A DNA stretch of 64,000 nt from CBDFGE01 sp965247055 (GTDB lineage Bacteria; Chloroflexota; Dehalococcoidia; Lucifugimonadales; JAGWBF01), in contig CBDFGE010000002.1 of NCBI GenBank assembly GCA_965247055.1, positions 124,001 to 188,000 on the forward strand, in the 5' to 3' direction. Positions 1 to 8,102 of the stretch are shown piece after piece (the stretch's first letter is position 1; every line of letters starts with the position of its first letter). The notes below the pieces were generated by a model. That model was given only the letters and a program-made list of their open reading frames with translations. It searched no databases and was not told the origin of the DNA. The translations under genes and the position numbers were made by a program.

Positions 1-881
1 TGGTACGAGGGTCCCGGGTGCTGGCCACCCTGGGTCCCCTATCCGACGAGATCGTGGTCTATCCGGCCAGGTCTCACCGGCTACCTGGAAGCTCCCTGGA
101 GCGCTACTCCTTTGCCTTCGCCATCCCCTGCGATACTCCCGGCCTCAAGTTCCTCTGCCGCGAAGCGCTCGACCTCGGCCGCTCCCACTTCGAGGAGATG
201 GACGCAATCGTCTTCTTCGACGACGTGCTGGTGCCCTGGGAGCGGGTGTTCCTGCTGGGCGACGTGGAGCTGTGCAACAACCTGTCCACCGCCACCAACC
301 AGTACACCCAGTCGGGCCACCAGGTGGTGACCAAGAACGTCGTAAAGTGCGAGTTCATCCTGGGACTGGCGAACCTCATGGTCCGCACCCTGGGATCAGG
401 CGAGCTGCCCCAGGCACAGCAGATGGTGGCCGAGATCATCGAGAACCTGGAGGTAACCAGGGCCTGCCTGCGGGCGGCGGAGGCCGATGCTCAGATAGAC
501 CGCTGGGGGGTCATGTGCCCCTCGCCCTTCCCCCTCATGGTGGCCCGCAACCTGTTCATCCGGATCTACCCCAGGATGGCGGAGGTCCTCCACCTCCTGG
601 GGTCCAGCAGCCTCATGGCCCTCCCCGTCGAGGCAGACCTCCAGGGACACCTGGCTCCGGAGGTGGCCCGCTACATGGAGACGGACAGCGCCTCGGCCAG
701 GGAGCGTATCAGGCTGTTCCGACTGGCATGGGACGCGTGCTGCAGCGGCTTCGCAACCCGCCAGGTACTGTACGAGCGCTTCTTCCAGGGGGACTCCACA
801 CGGAACGCCCTGATCCTGTATGCCCGGTACGACAAAGAGCCGGCGACTAGCTGGGTGCAGGAGTTCCTGGGCAGGGAGTAG
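1..881 (+). CDS. 4-hydroxyphenylacetate 3-hydroxylase (HpaB) family, C-terminal part
   Basis: Only the C-terminal ~290 residues are inside the window. The frame is open from the first complete codon (base 3), so the start lies upstream. The visible part begins with VRGSRVLATLGPLSDE, typical of the FAD-binding core of HpaB-type flavin monooxygenases. It also contains FFDDVLVPWERVF and a C-terminal helical domain ending AYxEFLGRE-like. The family oxidises aromatic or acyl-CoA substrates with reduced FAD from a partner reductase; 4-hydroxybutyryl-CoA dehydratase shares the fold, so the substrate cannot be assigned. The TAG stop is followed 11 bp later by the convergent end of a zinc dehydrogenase. 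A GTG at base 18 is an internal codon, not the true start. Confidence 0.85.
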   Translation, partial: VRGSRVLATLGPLSDEIVVYPARSHRLPGSSLERYSFAFAIPCDTPGLKFLCREALDLGRSHFEEMDAIVFFDDVLVPWERVFLLGDVELCNNLSTATNQYTQSGHQVVTKNVVKCEFILGLANLMVRTLGSGELPQAQQMVAEIIENLEVTRACLRAAEADAQIDRWGVMCPSPFPLMVARNLFIRIYPRMAEVLHLLGSSSLMALPVEADLQGHLAPEVARYMETDSASARERIRLFRLAWDACCSGFATRQVLYERFFQGDSTRNALILYARYDKEPATSWVQEFLGRE

Positions 882-892
882 CCCGGTCCGGG

Positions 893-1984
893 TCAGGGGA
901 ACGCGATCACGCTTCGGGCGACCTCTCCTCTATCCAGGAGGTCGAAGGCCGTGTTGATCTCGTCGAGGCTGAAGGTCCGGGTTATCAGCTCGTCCAGCTT
1001 CAGCTTGCCTGCTATGTAGAGGTCCAGAAGCTTGGGCATGTCGGCCCGGAGGTAGCAGGAACCGTAGGAGCAGCCCATGAGTATCCTTCCCGCCCTGAGG
1101 AAATCGGGGTCGATGCTGAGCCGGGCCCCCGTGGGGGTGACCCCCACGGCCACGGTGACACCACCCCGGCGGGTCGTATAAAGGGCCTGGGTTATGGTCT
1201 CGGGGAGGCCGATGACCTCGAAGGCGTAGTCGGCCATCTCGCCATTGGTGATCTCCCGGACCCGGGCCTGCACGTCCTCGGTGGAGGAGTTGATGAGGTG
1301 GGTCGCACCGAACAGAAGGGCGTGTTCCAGCTTGGGGCCGCGGATGTCCACGGCGATGATGGACTGCGCCCCCGCGAGAGCGGCCCCTTGAACCACGTTA
1401 AGGCCCACTCCGCCTACGCCTATCACCACCACCCTGCTTCCCGGCTCGACTTTGGCGGTGTTTATAACGGCACCGACCCCGGTGGCTACACCGCAGCCAA
1501 CGAGGGCAACCCTATCCAGGGGGACGTCGTGGCGGACGCGGACCACGCTGTCCTCAGGCACAACGGCGTACTCCGCGAAGGTCGACAGGCCGCTGGCATG
1601 ATTGATCTCCTGGTCGCCCTTGCGAAGGCGCCTGGTGCCGTCCAGCAGGCCGCCCCCCATCCGGTACCGAGAATCACAGAAATTATGCCTTCCGTTCACG
1701 CACGGGGAACATCGGCCGCACGTGGGCACAAAGGACAGGACGACATGGTCGCCGACGCTGGCGTAGGTGACTCCGGGTCCCACCTCCTCCACGATGCCCG
1801 CCCCTTCATGTCCTAGGACAATGGGCACGGGAACTTCCCTATCCCCCTTTATAAAGTGCAGATCGCTGTGGCACACGCCACTGGCGGCCAGCTTGACCAG
1901 GACTTCCCGCTCCCTGGGGCCCCCCAGGCTAAGCTCCTCCACCACCAGGGGTTCCCTTGGCTGGTACAGTACCGCTGCCTTCAT
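893..1984 (-). CDS. Zinc-dependent alcohol dehydrogenase (class III-like MDR)
   Basis: A 363-residue medium-chain dehydrogenase/reductase oxidising an alcohol (or reducing an aldehyde) with NAD(P). Catalytic zinc ligands are visible at Cys38-His39 and the His59-Glu60 pair of GHEGAG. The four-Cys structural zinc lobe is CGRCSPCVNGRHNFC at about residues 95-110. The Rossmann motif is GVGGVGLN near residue 195. The start is the ATG at 1984, because GGAAGG lies just upstream and the longer reading from 2056 would begin inside the promoter at 2038-2066. The layout resembles S-(hydroxymethyl)glutathione/mycothiol-type dehydrogenases, but substrate and thiol cofactor cannot be read from sequence. 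It converges on the HpaB-like gene. Confidence 0.9.
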   Translation of the reverse strand: MKAAVLYQPREPLVVEELSLGGPREREVLVKLAASGVCHSDLHFIKGDREVPVPIVLGHEGAGIVEEVGPGVTYASVGDHVVLSFVPTCGRCSPCVNGRHNFCDSRYRMGGGLLDGTRRLRKGDQEINHASGLSTFAEYAVVPEDSVVRVRHDVPLDRVALVGCGVATGVGAVINTAKVEPGSRVVVIGVGGVGLNVVQGAALAGAQSIIAVDIRGPKLEHALLFGATHLINSSTEDVQARVREITNGEMADYAFEVIGLPETITQALYTTRRGGVTVAVGVTPTGARLSIDPDFLRAGRILMGCSYGSCYLRADMPKLLDLYIAGKLKLDELITRTFSLDEINTAFDLLDRGEVARSVIAFP

Positions 1985-2037
1985 CTCAGTCCTTCCTTTG
2001 GCGTAGTGGCGTAGGCTGCCTGTTGCGGCCAGCGGGG

Positions 2038-2066
2038 AGTATAGCACCGCCACCACACATCGTCAA
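2038..2066 (-). promoter_or_regulatory. Sigma70-type promoter for the zinc dehydrogenase
   Basis: Reading the minus strand, TTGACG is followed by exactly 17 bases and TATACT, leaving a ~47-nt leader to the ATG at 1984. Confidence 0.7.
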
Positions 2067-2353
2067 ACGGGAAGCCAAGGGCGGGAGCGGAGTGGGACTT
2101 GGTCGTTATTTCAAATATTAATCGAAAATTGGTTATATAAAGGCTTGAATTCTCACCAGGGTTCCTGTTAGGCTCAACCCGATAACCATGAGCCAGGCAG
2201 TTGGCGTACACCTCCTGTTCCGGCCACGGTCACGCCGGGCCACCGGCGCCTGCTAGGGCAAACCCGGATGGGGCCCTCCCAGACGGGTCAGTCAACGGAT
2301 CAGCGGTTTCTACCCTTGGGGGACCGGGCCTTCCCTTCCCGTGAACGAGGCCA
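2067..2353. other. Divergent intergenic region, no gene seen
   Basis: This stretch lies between the minus-strand dehydrogenase promoter and rsmH. It has an AT-rich patch at about 2105-2150, unusual for this GC-rich window, which may hold the rsmH-ftsA-ftsZ promoter. No clear -35/-10 pair, terminator or coding frame was found. Confidence 0.5.
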
Positions 2354-3439
2354 TTGTCCTCCCAGATCGCCCCCCAACTTCGGCGCGAACCCCACGGGGG
2401 CATAACTCCAGGAGAGGGATTGGATACAGAAGTGGAGCAGGTTCTTGACCGTAGCCTTGAGGAGCAAGCGGCCTACCTTCGCGGATGGGACGGGGACGGG
2501 ATAGTGGAGGAGAGGTTTTACCACCTGCCGGTGCTTCTTAGAGAAACGGTACAGTACCTGGCGGTGCAGCCAGGAGGCGTCTACATAGACTGCACCGTGG
2601 GTGAGGGGGGACACGCCTCGGCCATCCTGGAGGCCGCCACCCCCGGCGGCCGGCTCCTGGGCATTGACCTTGACCCCCACGCGCTGGAGAGCGTCCGCCA
2701 CCGCCTTCATCGGTTCGAGGGCTCCTTCACCCTGGTCAACGGCAACTACGGCCTGGTGGAGGAGTTAGCCCGGTCCCTCGGGTTTCAGGGTGCCATGGGG
2801 ATCCTACTGGACCTGGGGATGTCATCCTTCCAGATGGAGAGCCAGGGACGAGGTTTCAGCTTACAGAGGGATGAGCCGCTGGACATGCGGTACGATCCGG
2901 AGGCGAGCGTGAGCGCCGCCACGATCGTTAACGGCTACCCCCCCGAGGAGTTGGCGAGAATCGTCGCTACCTACGGCGAGGAGCCCAGAGCCCGCCTGAT
3001 CGCCAGGGCCATTGCCGCACACAGGCCCATCAGGACGACCCTCGAGCTCGCCGGTCTCGTCGCCAGGGCGTGTGGCGGACGCAGGGGCAGGATCCATCCG
3101 GCGACACGCACGTTCCAAGCGCTGCGTATCGCCGTAAACTCGGAGCTGGACAACCTAAGGGCCGGTCTTCAGGGCGCCATCGCCACCCTGGCTCCGGGAG
3201 GAGCGGTGGTCGTCATTAGCTACCACAGCCTTGAAGACCGCATAGTGAAGCAGACCCTGTCCCGCGAGGCCAGGAATTGTATCTGCCCTCCTCGGGTCCC
3301 GGTGTGCATCTGTGGCCATGCCGCCTCTTTGAACATCGTAACCAGGAGGGTGGTCACCCCGACTCCCGAGGAGATTATGGAGAACCCTCGCAGCAGGAGC
3401 GCCCGCATGAGGGTAGCGCAACGCCTCATGGAGGGCTAA
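2354..3439 (+). CDS. rsmH: 16S rRNA (cytosine1402-N4)-methyltransferase RsmH
   Basis: A SAM-dependent methyltransferase that modifies C1402 of 16S rRNA in the ribosomal P site. The family core starts at HLPVLLRETV and includes the SAM-binding DCTVGEGGHA motif and GIDLDPHAL. Further hallmarks are LLDLGMSSFQ, RTFQALRIAVNSEL and SYHSLEDRIVK. The given start is a TTG giving 361 residues, some 50 more than usual. An in-frame GTG at 2504 would give 311 residues, the normal family length, and a GTG at 2432 follows AGGAGAGG, so the start is uncertain. As in many dcw clusters it sits ahead of ftsA, but here ftsA follows after only 39 bp with no ftsL, ftsI or mur genes between. It probably shares a transcript with ftsA and ftsZ. 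Confidence 0.93.
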   Translation: MSSQIAPQLRREPHGGITPGEGLDTEVEQVLDRSLEEQAAYLRGWDGDGIVEERFYHLPVLLRETVQYLAVQPGGVYIDCTVGEGGHASAILEAATPGGRLLGIDLDPHALESVRHRLHRFEGSFTLVNGNYGLVEELARSLGFQGAMGILLDLGMSSFQMESQGRGFSLQRDEPLDMRYDPEASVSAATIVNGYPPEELARIVATYGEEPRARLIARAIAAHRPIRTTLELAGLVARACGGRRGRIHPATRTFQALRIAVNSELDNLRAGLQGAIATLAPGGAVVVISYHSLEDRIVKQTLSREARNCICPPRVPVCICGHAASLNIVTRRVVTPTPEEIMENPRSRSARMRVAQRLMEG

Positions 3440-3478
3440 CGACATCCCGCCCACAAGTCTGGGAGAAGAGGTATAGAA

Positions 3479-4720
3479 ATGGCCAAAGGCACCTTCTACA
3501 CAGCGATCGACCTGGGCACTACCAAGGTGTGCACCATTATCGCCAAGATTGGACCCCAAGGTGACCTAAAGGTACTGGGGACGGGCATCGTCCCCTCCCA
3601 GGGAATGCAAAAGGGCCGTATAGAGAGTCTCCGGGATACCCAGGAGGCGGTAAGGGCCTCCGTATCTGAAGCGCAGCGATACCTGGGCAGGAGGACCTCC
3701 TGGACCTACCTTGGCATCACCGGGGACCACATAACCTGTATCAACACCATGGGTTCCATGGACGCCGACATCGACAGCGGTGCGGTCTCATCCCAGGACG
3801 TGCTTCATCTGATTCAGTCCTCCTACCCCCAGGTGGCTGCCGGCAAGGAGGTGCTCCACGTCATCCCAATCGGCTACGGTGTGGACGGCCTGACGGGCGT
3901 ACGGAACCCCATCGGGCTGCATGCCCAACGGATAGAGGTTGAGTCTCACGTAGTGTTAGGTGAGGCACCTATACTCAAGAATATGGTGAAGGCGGTGCAG
4001 GGGTCCGGGTTATCGGTGAGGTGCCTGGTCCTACAGTCGCTGGCATCGGCTGAGGCCATCCTGACCGAGAGCGAACGGGAGATGGGTTCGGTGATGCTGG
4101 ACATGGGCGGAGGCACCACCGACCTGACAGTCTTCAGGACCGGAAACCCCTGGTATACCGCCGTCATACCCGTCGGCGGCAACCAGCTCACCAGGGACCT
4201 CTCCGTGGCCCTGGGAGCTCCCTTCTACATTGCCGAAGAGTTAAAGATCAAGTGGGGCCACGCGTTGCCGGACGCGATACCAGGAGACCAGGAGGTGCAG
4301 CTTCCGGGCTTTCAGGGGCTACCCCGCCGCATGATCAAACGGCGTGCCATGTGTCTGCCCCTCCACGACCGTCTCACCGAGACCTTCAGGCTTGTTCTGA
4401 CCCGGCTGAGGGAGGCCGGCCTGAGGCAGCTTCCGCCCGGCGGGATGATCATCACTGGGGGTGTCGCCGAGATGCCCGGCCTCAAGGAGCTTGCTCAGAA
4501 GGTGACGGGCGCGCCGGTACGCATAGCTCACCCGGCGGGAATCCTTGGGCTCCCAGCCGAGCTCAAGAAGCCCGCTTTTTCCACCAGCGTGGGCACCCTT
4601 CTCTGGGGGATCAAGCATCAGGGCGAGAGGCGGTACTACAGAAACGGCGAGCGGAGCCTTTTGGGACACATGCCCCTTTTCCACAGGTTCCGCAGAAACT
4701 GGCAGAGAGCCACGGCCTGA
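3479..4720 (+). CDS. ftsA: Cell division protein FtsA
   Basis: An actin-fold ATPase that tethers FtsZ filaments to the membrane. Of its 413 residues, the phosphate-1 motif AIDLGTTKVC is at the N-terminus. The FtsA-specific 1C subdomain follows at about residues 85-170, ending GLHAQRIEVESHVV. The phosphate-2 motif LDMGGGTTDL is at about residue 203, and an adenosine motif GGMIITGGVAEMPG comes late. The C-terminus (LFHRFRRNWQRATA) is an aromatic, Arg-rich amphipathic segment that fits the membrane-targeting helix. The ATG follows GAAGAGG. ftsZ starts 55 bp downstream. Its presence next to FtsZ, without divisome wall synthases, suggests division by an FtsA/FtsZ ring in a cell with reduced or no peptidoglycan (inference). 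Confidence 0.93.
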   Translation: MAKGTFYTAIDLGTTKVCTIIAKIGPQGDLKVLGTGIVPSQGMQKGRIESLRDTQEAVRASVSEAQRYLGRRTSWTYLGITGDHITCINTMGSMDADIDSGAVSSQDVLHLIQSSYPQVAAGKEVLHVIPIGYGVDGLTGVRNPIGLHAQRIEVESHVVLGEAPILKNMVKAVQGSGLSVRCLVLQSLASAEAILTESEREMGSVMLDMGGGTTDLTVFRTGNPWYTAVIPVGGNQLTRDLSVALGAPFYIAEELKIKWGHALPDAIPGDQEVQLPGFQGLPRRMIKRRAMCLPLHDRLTETFRLVLTRLREAGLRQLPPGGMIITGGVAEMPGLKELAQKVTGAPVRIAHPAGILGLPAELKKPAFSTSVGTLLWGIKHQGERRYYRNGERSLLGHMPLFHRFRRNWQRATA

Positions 4721-4775
4721 GGCCGCTGGAGACCAGAGGAGCAGTAACAAAATACAAGGCTTGAAGGAGGGGACC

Positions 4776-5942
4776 ATGGTTTCTAGGAATCAGGGGTATC
4801 CGGATGGAGTCTTTGGGCAGGAAGCGATGCCGTTGAACCCCAAGACCCCACAGGCGGCGAATCCGCTCGGGACGCCCATCATCAGGGTACTGGGCATCGG
4901 GGGAGGAGGGTGCAACGCCATCGGCCGGATGTTCAAGGAAAAGCTCTCCCTCGTGGACTACTACGCCCTGAACACCGACGCCCAGCACCTGCAACGGTGC
5001 GAAGTTGCCAACAAACTCTCTATTGGGCAGAACCTGACCCGGGGCCTGGGTGCCGGCGCCAATCCCGACTTGGGCCGCCAGGCGGCCGAAGAGAGCAGGG
5101 AGGAGTTGGAGAGGGTCCTGGATGGGGCAGATATGGTTTTCCTCGCAGTGGGGATGGGCGGTGGCACCGGCACCGGAGCGACGCCCCTGGTAGCCCAGCT
5201 GGCCAAAGAGGCCGGCGCACTCACCGTGGCCGTGGTCAGCAGGCCCTTCTCCTTCGAGGCTTCCGTCCGACGTAAGAACGCCGAGGAGGGCATCGCCCGG
5301 CTGAAGGATCACGTGGACACACTGATAGTAATCCCCAACGACTGCCTGCTCCAAATGGACCGGCACAAGGAGCAGACCATCAGCTGGGAAGACGCCCTGA
5401 GAACGGCCGACTCGGTCCTGCACCAGGGAATTCAGGCCATCGCCGAGGTGATCACGACGCCCGGCGAGATCAACGTGGACTTTGCCGACGTGAAGACCAT
5501 ACTCAGCAACGCTGGCCAGTCATGGCTGGCCATCGGTCGGGGCAAAGGCGAGACGCGAGCCAGGGACGCTGCCAAACAGGCTACCAAGAGCCCGTTACTG
5601 GATATCGCCATCGAGGGAGCCAAGCGCATCCTTTTCGTCATCACCGGAGGCGGCAATCTGACCCTCAAGGAGGTCCAGGACGCCGCCGACGTCATACAGG
5701 AGCTTGCCGACCCCGAAGCCAATATTATCTTCGGCACATCCAGGGACCCGAAGATGGAGGACGAAATCAAAGTCACTATGGTGGCCGCGGCCTTCCCTGT
5801 GCTCCAGGACGCCCTGGACCACAGGGATGAGGAGCTTCAGCGGCTCTTGAAAGACGCCATCCCCGACGAGACAGAGGACCTGGACATACCCAGCTTCCTC
5901 CGCAAGAAGACCACTCAGAAGAACAGGGGCTGGTTCAGATAA
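4776..5942 (+). CDS. ftsZ: Cell division protein FtsZ
   Basis: Tubulin-like GTPase that forms the cytokinetic ring; 388 residues. Visible are the N-terminal GIGGGGCNA nucleotide motif, the tubulin signature GGGTGTGATP at about residue 130, and the T7 synergy loop NVDFADVKTIL that completes the GTPase site of the neighbouring subunit. The C-terminal peptide DIPSFLRKK is the conserved tail that binds FtsA and other membrane anchors. The linker before it is short. The start is the ATG at 4776, preceded by GGAGGGG; the open frame extends further upstream into ftsA, but that part reads as an out-of-frame shadow of ftsA. It is the last gene of rsmH-ftsA-ftsZ, and a hairpin follows. Confidence 0.95.
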   Translation: MVSRNQGYPDGVFGQEAMPLNPKTPQAANPLGTPIIRVLGIGGGGCNAIGRMFKEKLSLVDYYALNTDAQHLQRCEVANKLSIGQNLTRGLGAGANPDLGRQAAEESREELERVLDGADMVFLAVGMGGGTGTGATPLVAQLAKEAGALTVAVVSRPFSFEASVRRKNAEEGIARLKDHVDTLIVIPNDCLLQMDRHKEQTISWEDALRTADSVLHQGIQAIAEVITTPGEINVDFADVKTILSNAGQSWLAIGRGKGETRARDAAKQATKSPLLDIAIEGAKRILFVITGGGNLTLKEVQDAADVIQELADPEANIIFGTSRDPKMEDEIKVTMVAAAFPVLQDALDHRDEELQRLLKDAIPDETEDLDIPSFLRKKTTQKNRGWFR

Positions 5943-6039
5943 GGGGCCGTACCCTTCGCAACATTTGAGTTATATTCCCGGACGCCTTGGACTATTAAAT
6001 CCTGCAAATGCGTGGAAAAGGCACCGGGAACAACATTCG

Positions 6040-6069
6040 AGGCCGCCCCATGGCCATGGGGCGGCCTCT
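6040..6069. terminator. Perfect 15-bp inverted repeat after ftsZ
   Basis: GAGGCCGCCCCATGG is followed immediately by its exact reverse complement, then TTGATT. The position, between convergent ftsZ and the minus-strand gene at 6159, fits a bidirectional transcription terminator, although the T-run is weak. Confidence 0.6.
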
Positions 6070-6158
6070 TGATTCGCCCAGCGTAGCCGAGCTTCAGCGG
6101 ACCTCGAGCGGGGTGCCCCGCCCGCGGCACCCGGATCCCTACCCCGCGCCTGGAGCTC

Positions 6159-6446
6159 CTAGTCCGCTACCCGGAATCGCTCCGATTCCGGGGGCCTACT
6201 CCAGAGCTCTCCGGCCCCCGCCATGGCCACAGCGCGCTCCGGGCTCGCCCTCCAGGCGTCGTATATCTCGTCGCTGTCCCAGGTCACCAGGGTCGTTATC
6301 TTGTTGGCGTCGCTGAGAGAGTACAAAGTTCGCCGGCTGTCAAATCCGGGGGCCTTGCTTTGGGCGAGGCCGTTGCGGTCCAGCAACTCATGGGCCTCTT
6401 CCAGCCTGCCCTCTTTAGCCCAGTGGTGGGTCAGTACCCCGATCAT
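6159..6446 (-). CDS. Small ABM-like dimeric alpha-beta barrel protein
   Basis: A 95-residue protein whose pattern (MIGVLTHHWAKEGR, an amphipathic helix with EEAHELL, then GFDSRRTLYS, ITTLVTWDSDEIYDAW) resembles the antibiotic-biosynthesis-monooxygenase/YgiN fold. Such proteins include quinol oxygenases, haem-degrading enzymes and many of unknown role. The start is the ATG at 6446 because GGAGG lies 4 bases upstream; the upstream ATG at 6464 would place that ribosome site inside the gene. It is transcribed alone, convergent to ftsZ and divergent from speD. No catalytic residue can be assigned and the fold call is from residue pattern only. Confidence 0.55.
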   Translation of the reverse strand: MIGVLTHHWAKEGRLEEAHELLDRNGLAQSKAPGFDSRRTLYSLSDANKITTLVTWDSDEIYDAWRASPERAVAMAGAGELWSRPPESERFRVAD

Positions 6447-6680
6447 GATACCTCCGTGAGCCATTCACATGGTATGGCCACTAGCGAAGATCTTGGATCC
6501 CGGACTGAAAGTATAGCACCAGACCCGGCGTAGGGGGGCGAACTTAGCCGCCGGCACCACAGAGGGAGGGCCAGAGGTGTCCTTACGATCCCTCGGGAAG
6601 ACGAGGGATTGGCCGCCGCCCGCAGGTCCGATTTTCGCCTGGTCCGGGGGTGGGACCCACTGGGGGAAACTCCGCAGGTA

Positions 6681-6709
6681 TTGATAAGGAAGGCCTACCA
6701 GTATACAAT
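6681..6709 (+). promoter_or_regulatory. Promoter for speD-aminopropyltransferase
   Basis: TTGATA, a 17-base spacer and TACAAT. Transcription would start near 6716, which rules out the longer speD reading from 6609 and supports the TTG start at 6750. Confidence 0.7.
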
Positions 6710-6749
6710 CTACATTTGCACGAAAAATTCAAACAGAGGGGGAAGGTGG

Positions 6750-7127
6750 TTGAATGTACTAGGAATTCAGTTGATGCTCGACCTTAAGCAGTGTAACCGG
6801 GAATTATTGGACAACCTGCCCTACATCAAGGACGCCATGACACGGGCGGCCATTGAAGTAGGGGCCCACATAATCGGAGAGTCCTTCCACCAGTTTCATC
6901 CACAGGGCGTAACGGGCGTGCTGGCCATTGCGGAATCCCATATCTGTATCCACACCTGGCCCGAGCACGGCTACGCTGCCGCCGATATCTTTACCTGTGG
7001 CACATCCTTCGAACCCGCCAGGGCGGCCCAGATACTTATCGACAGGCTCGAGTCGAAGGACCCTACGTTGACCGAGCTAAGGCGGGGGATACTCTCTGAG
7101 CCGGTGGCGAGACCTAGACCCTATTAA
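6750..7127 (+). CDS. speD: S-adenosylmethionine decarboxylase proenzyme
   Basis: Makes decarboxylated SAM, the aminopropyl donor for polyamines. At 125 residues it has the size of the prokaryotic class 1B proenzyme. The autocleavage site is visible in AESHICIHTWPEHGY: the Glu-Ser bond is where self-processing creates the pyruvoyl group. The following catalytic His and the Cys of IFTCG are present. The second Ser of the usual SHIS is Cys here. The start is the TTG at 6750, preceded by GGGGGAAGG, which gives the family-typical LNVLGIQL beginning. The aminopropyltransferase gene starts 10 bp downstream, so the two form a polyamine operon. Confidence 0.93.
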   Translation: MNVLGIQLMLDLKQCNRELLDNLPYIKDAMTRAAIEVGAHIIGESFHQFHPQGVTGVLAIAESHICIHTWPEHGYAAADIFTCGTSFEPARAAQILIDRLESKDPTLTELRRGILSEPVARPRPY

Positions 7128-7137
7128 GCTGGGGAAC

Positions 7138-8061
7138 ATGCAGATACCTGGTAGATGGCACTTCGAGTTGGTAACCACCGATCTGATGGTGCTCTACCGC
7201 ATAAAAGACGTAGTCCACACAACCAAGACTCCTTATCAGGAAGTGGACATCCTGGATACCGAGGCCTTCGGTCGGTCCTTGGTATTGGACGGCAAGACCC
7301 AGTCGACCGAGGCCGACGAGCATATCTACCACGAGGCCCTGGTGCATCCGGCCCTTCTGTTCCATCAGAGGCCGGAGTCGGTGTTTATCGGAGGAGGGGG
7401 CGAGGGGGCGACCCTGCGAGAGGTGCTGTGCCACACGGGCGTGGAGAGGGTGGTGATGCTGGACCTGGACCGCGACGTGGTGGACCTGTGTCGTAAGTAT
7501 CTGCCCCAGCACCATCAAGGCCGGTTCGACGACCCGAGGTTGGAGCTAAGACACGAGGACGCCCGCGGATACCTCTCTTCCTGCCGGGAATCCTTCGACG
7601 TGATAGTCTTGGACCTGGCCGATCCCATCGAGGGCGGGCCGTCCTACCTGCTCTACACGAAGGAGTTTTACGAGATCGCCCGGTCAAAGCTGAGACCGGG
7701 CGGCATCCTGGTAACCCAGGCGGGTCCGGCCGGGCTCCTCAACTACACCGAGTGTTTCACGGCCCTCGCACGCACCATCTCCCAGGTTTTCCCCCACCTC
7801 TACCCTTACAACGTCTACGTGCCCGCCTTTACAACGCTGTGGGGCTTCCTGCTAGCCCTTAACGAGGAGATGGCCGTCGGACCGCTGGACGCCGACCCCC
7901 GGGTCGTGGACAGCCTGATAGCCGCTAGGCTACCCCAGGAGCCCCGCTACTACGACGGCATCGGCCACCGGGCGATGTTCTCCTTGCCCAAGTACCTGCG
8001 CCAGGGCATTGCAGCGGAGCGCCGCACCGTCACCGACGCCGACCCCGTGTTCATGGTCTAG
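7138..8061 (+). CDS. Aminopropyltransferase, thermospermine synthase (ACL5) type
   Basis: Transfers the aminopropyl group of decarboxylated SAM to a polyamine; 307 residues. The SAM-fold glycine motif is GGGGEGATLREVL at about residue 82. The acidic MLDLDRDVVDLC follows. The substrate-loop motif is DLADPIEGGPSYLLYTKEFY at about residue 160, then LVTQAGPAG. DLADPxEGGPxYxLYTK and VTQAGPAG are hallmarks of plant ACL5 thermospermine synthases and their prokaryotic relatives, whereas classical SpeE usually carries D(S/T)TDP. Thermospermine or another long-chain polyamine is therefore the better product guess than spermidine. It follows speD closely and shares its promoter. An inverted repeat follows the stop. 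Confidence 0.88.
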   Translation: MQIPGRWHFELVTTDLMVLYRIKDVVHTTKTPYQEVDILDTEAFGRSLVLDGKTQSTEADEHIYHEALVHPALLFHQRPESVFIGGGGEGATLREVLCHTGVERVVMLDLDRDVVDLCRKYLPQHHQGRFDDPRLELRHEDARGYLSSCRESFDVIVLDLADPIEGGPSYLLYTKEFYEIARSKLRPGGILVTQAGPAGLLNYTECFTALARTISQVFPHLYPYNVYVPAFTTLWGFLLALNEEMAVGPLDADPRVVDSLIAARLPQEPRYYDGIGHRAMFSLPKYLRQGIAAERRTVTDADPVFMV

Positions 8062-8098
8062 CCCCCTCGGCATTCCCGGGCCATAGCCGAGACCATGA
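8051..8098. terminator. Nested inverted repeat between convergent genes
   Basis: TCATGGT and CTCGGC at 8051-8071 pair with GCCGAG and ACCATGA at 8086-8097. The arms overlap the last codons of the aminopropyltransferase and precede the end of the minus-strand ImmA gene at 8103. There is no T-run, so a terminator role is only suggested by position. Confidence 0.35.
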
Positions 8099-8102
8099 CA
8101 TT

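Noticed and set aside
4545..4775. Longer start for ftsZ inside ftsA
   Set aside because: It is the shadow of ftsA; GGAGGGG before the ATG at 4776 marks the true start.
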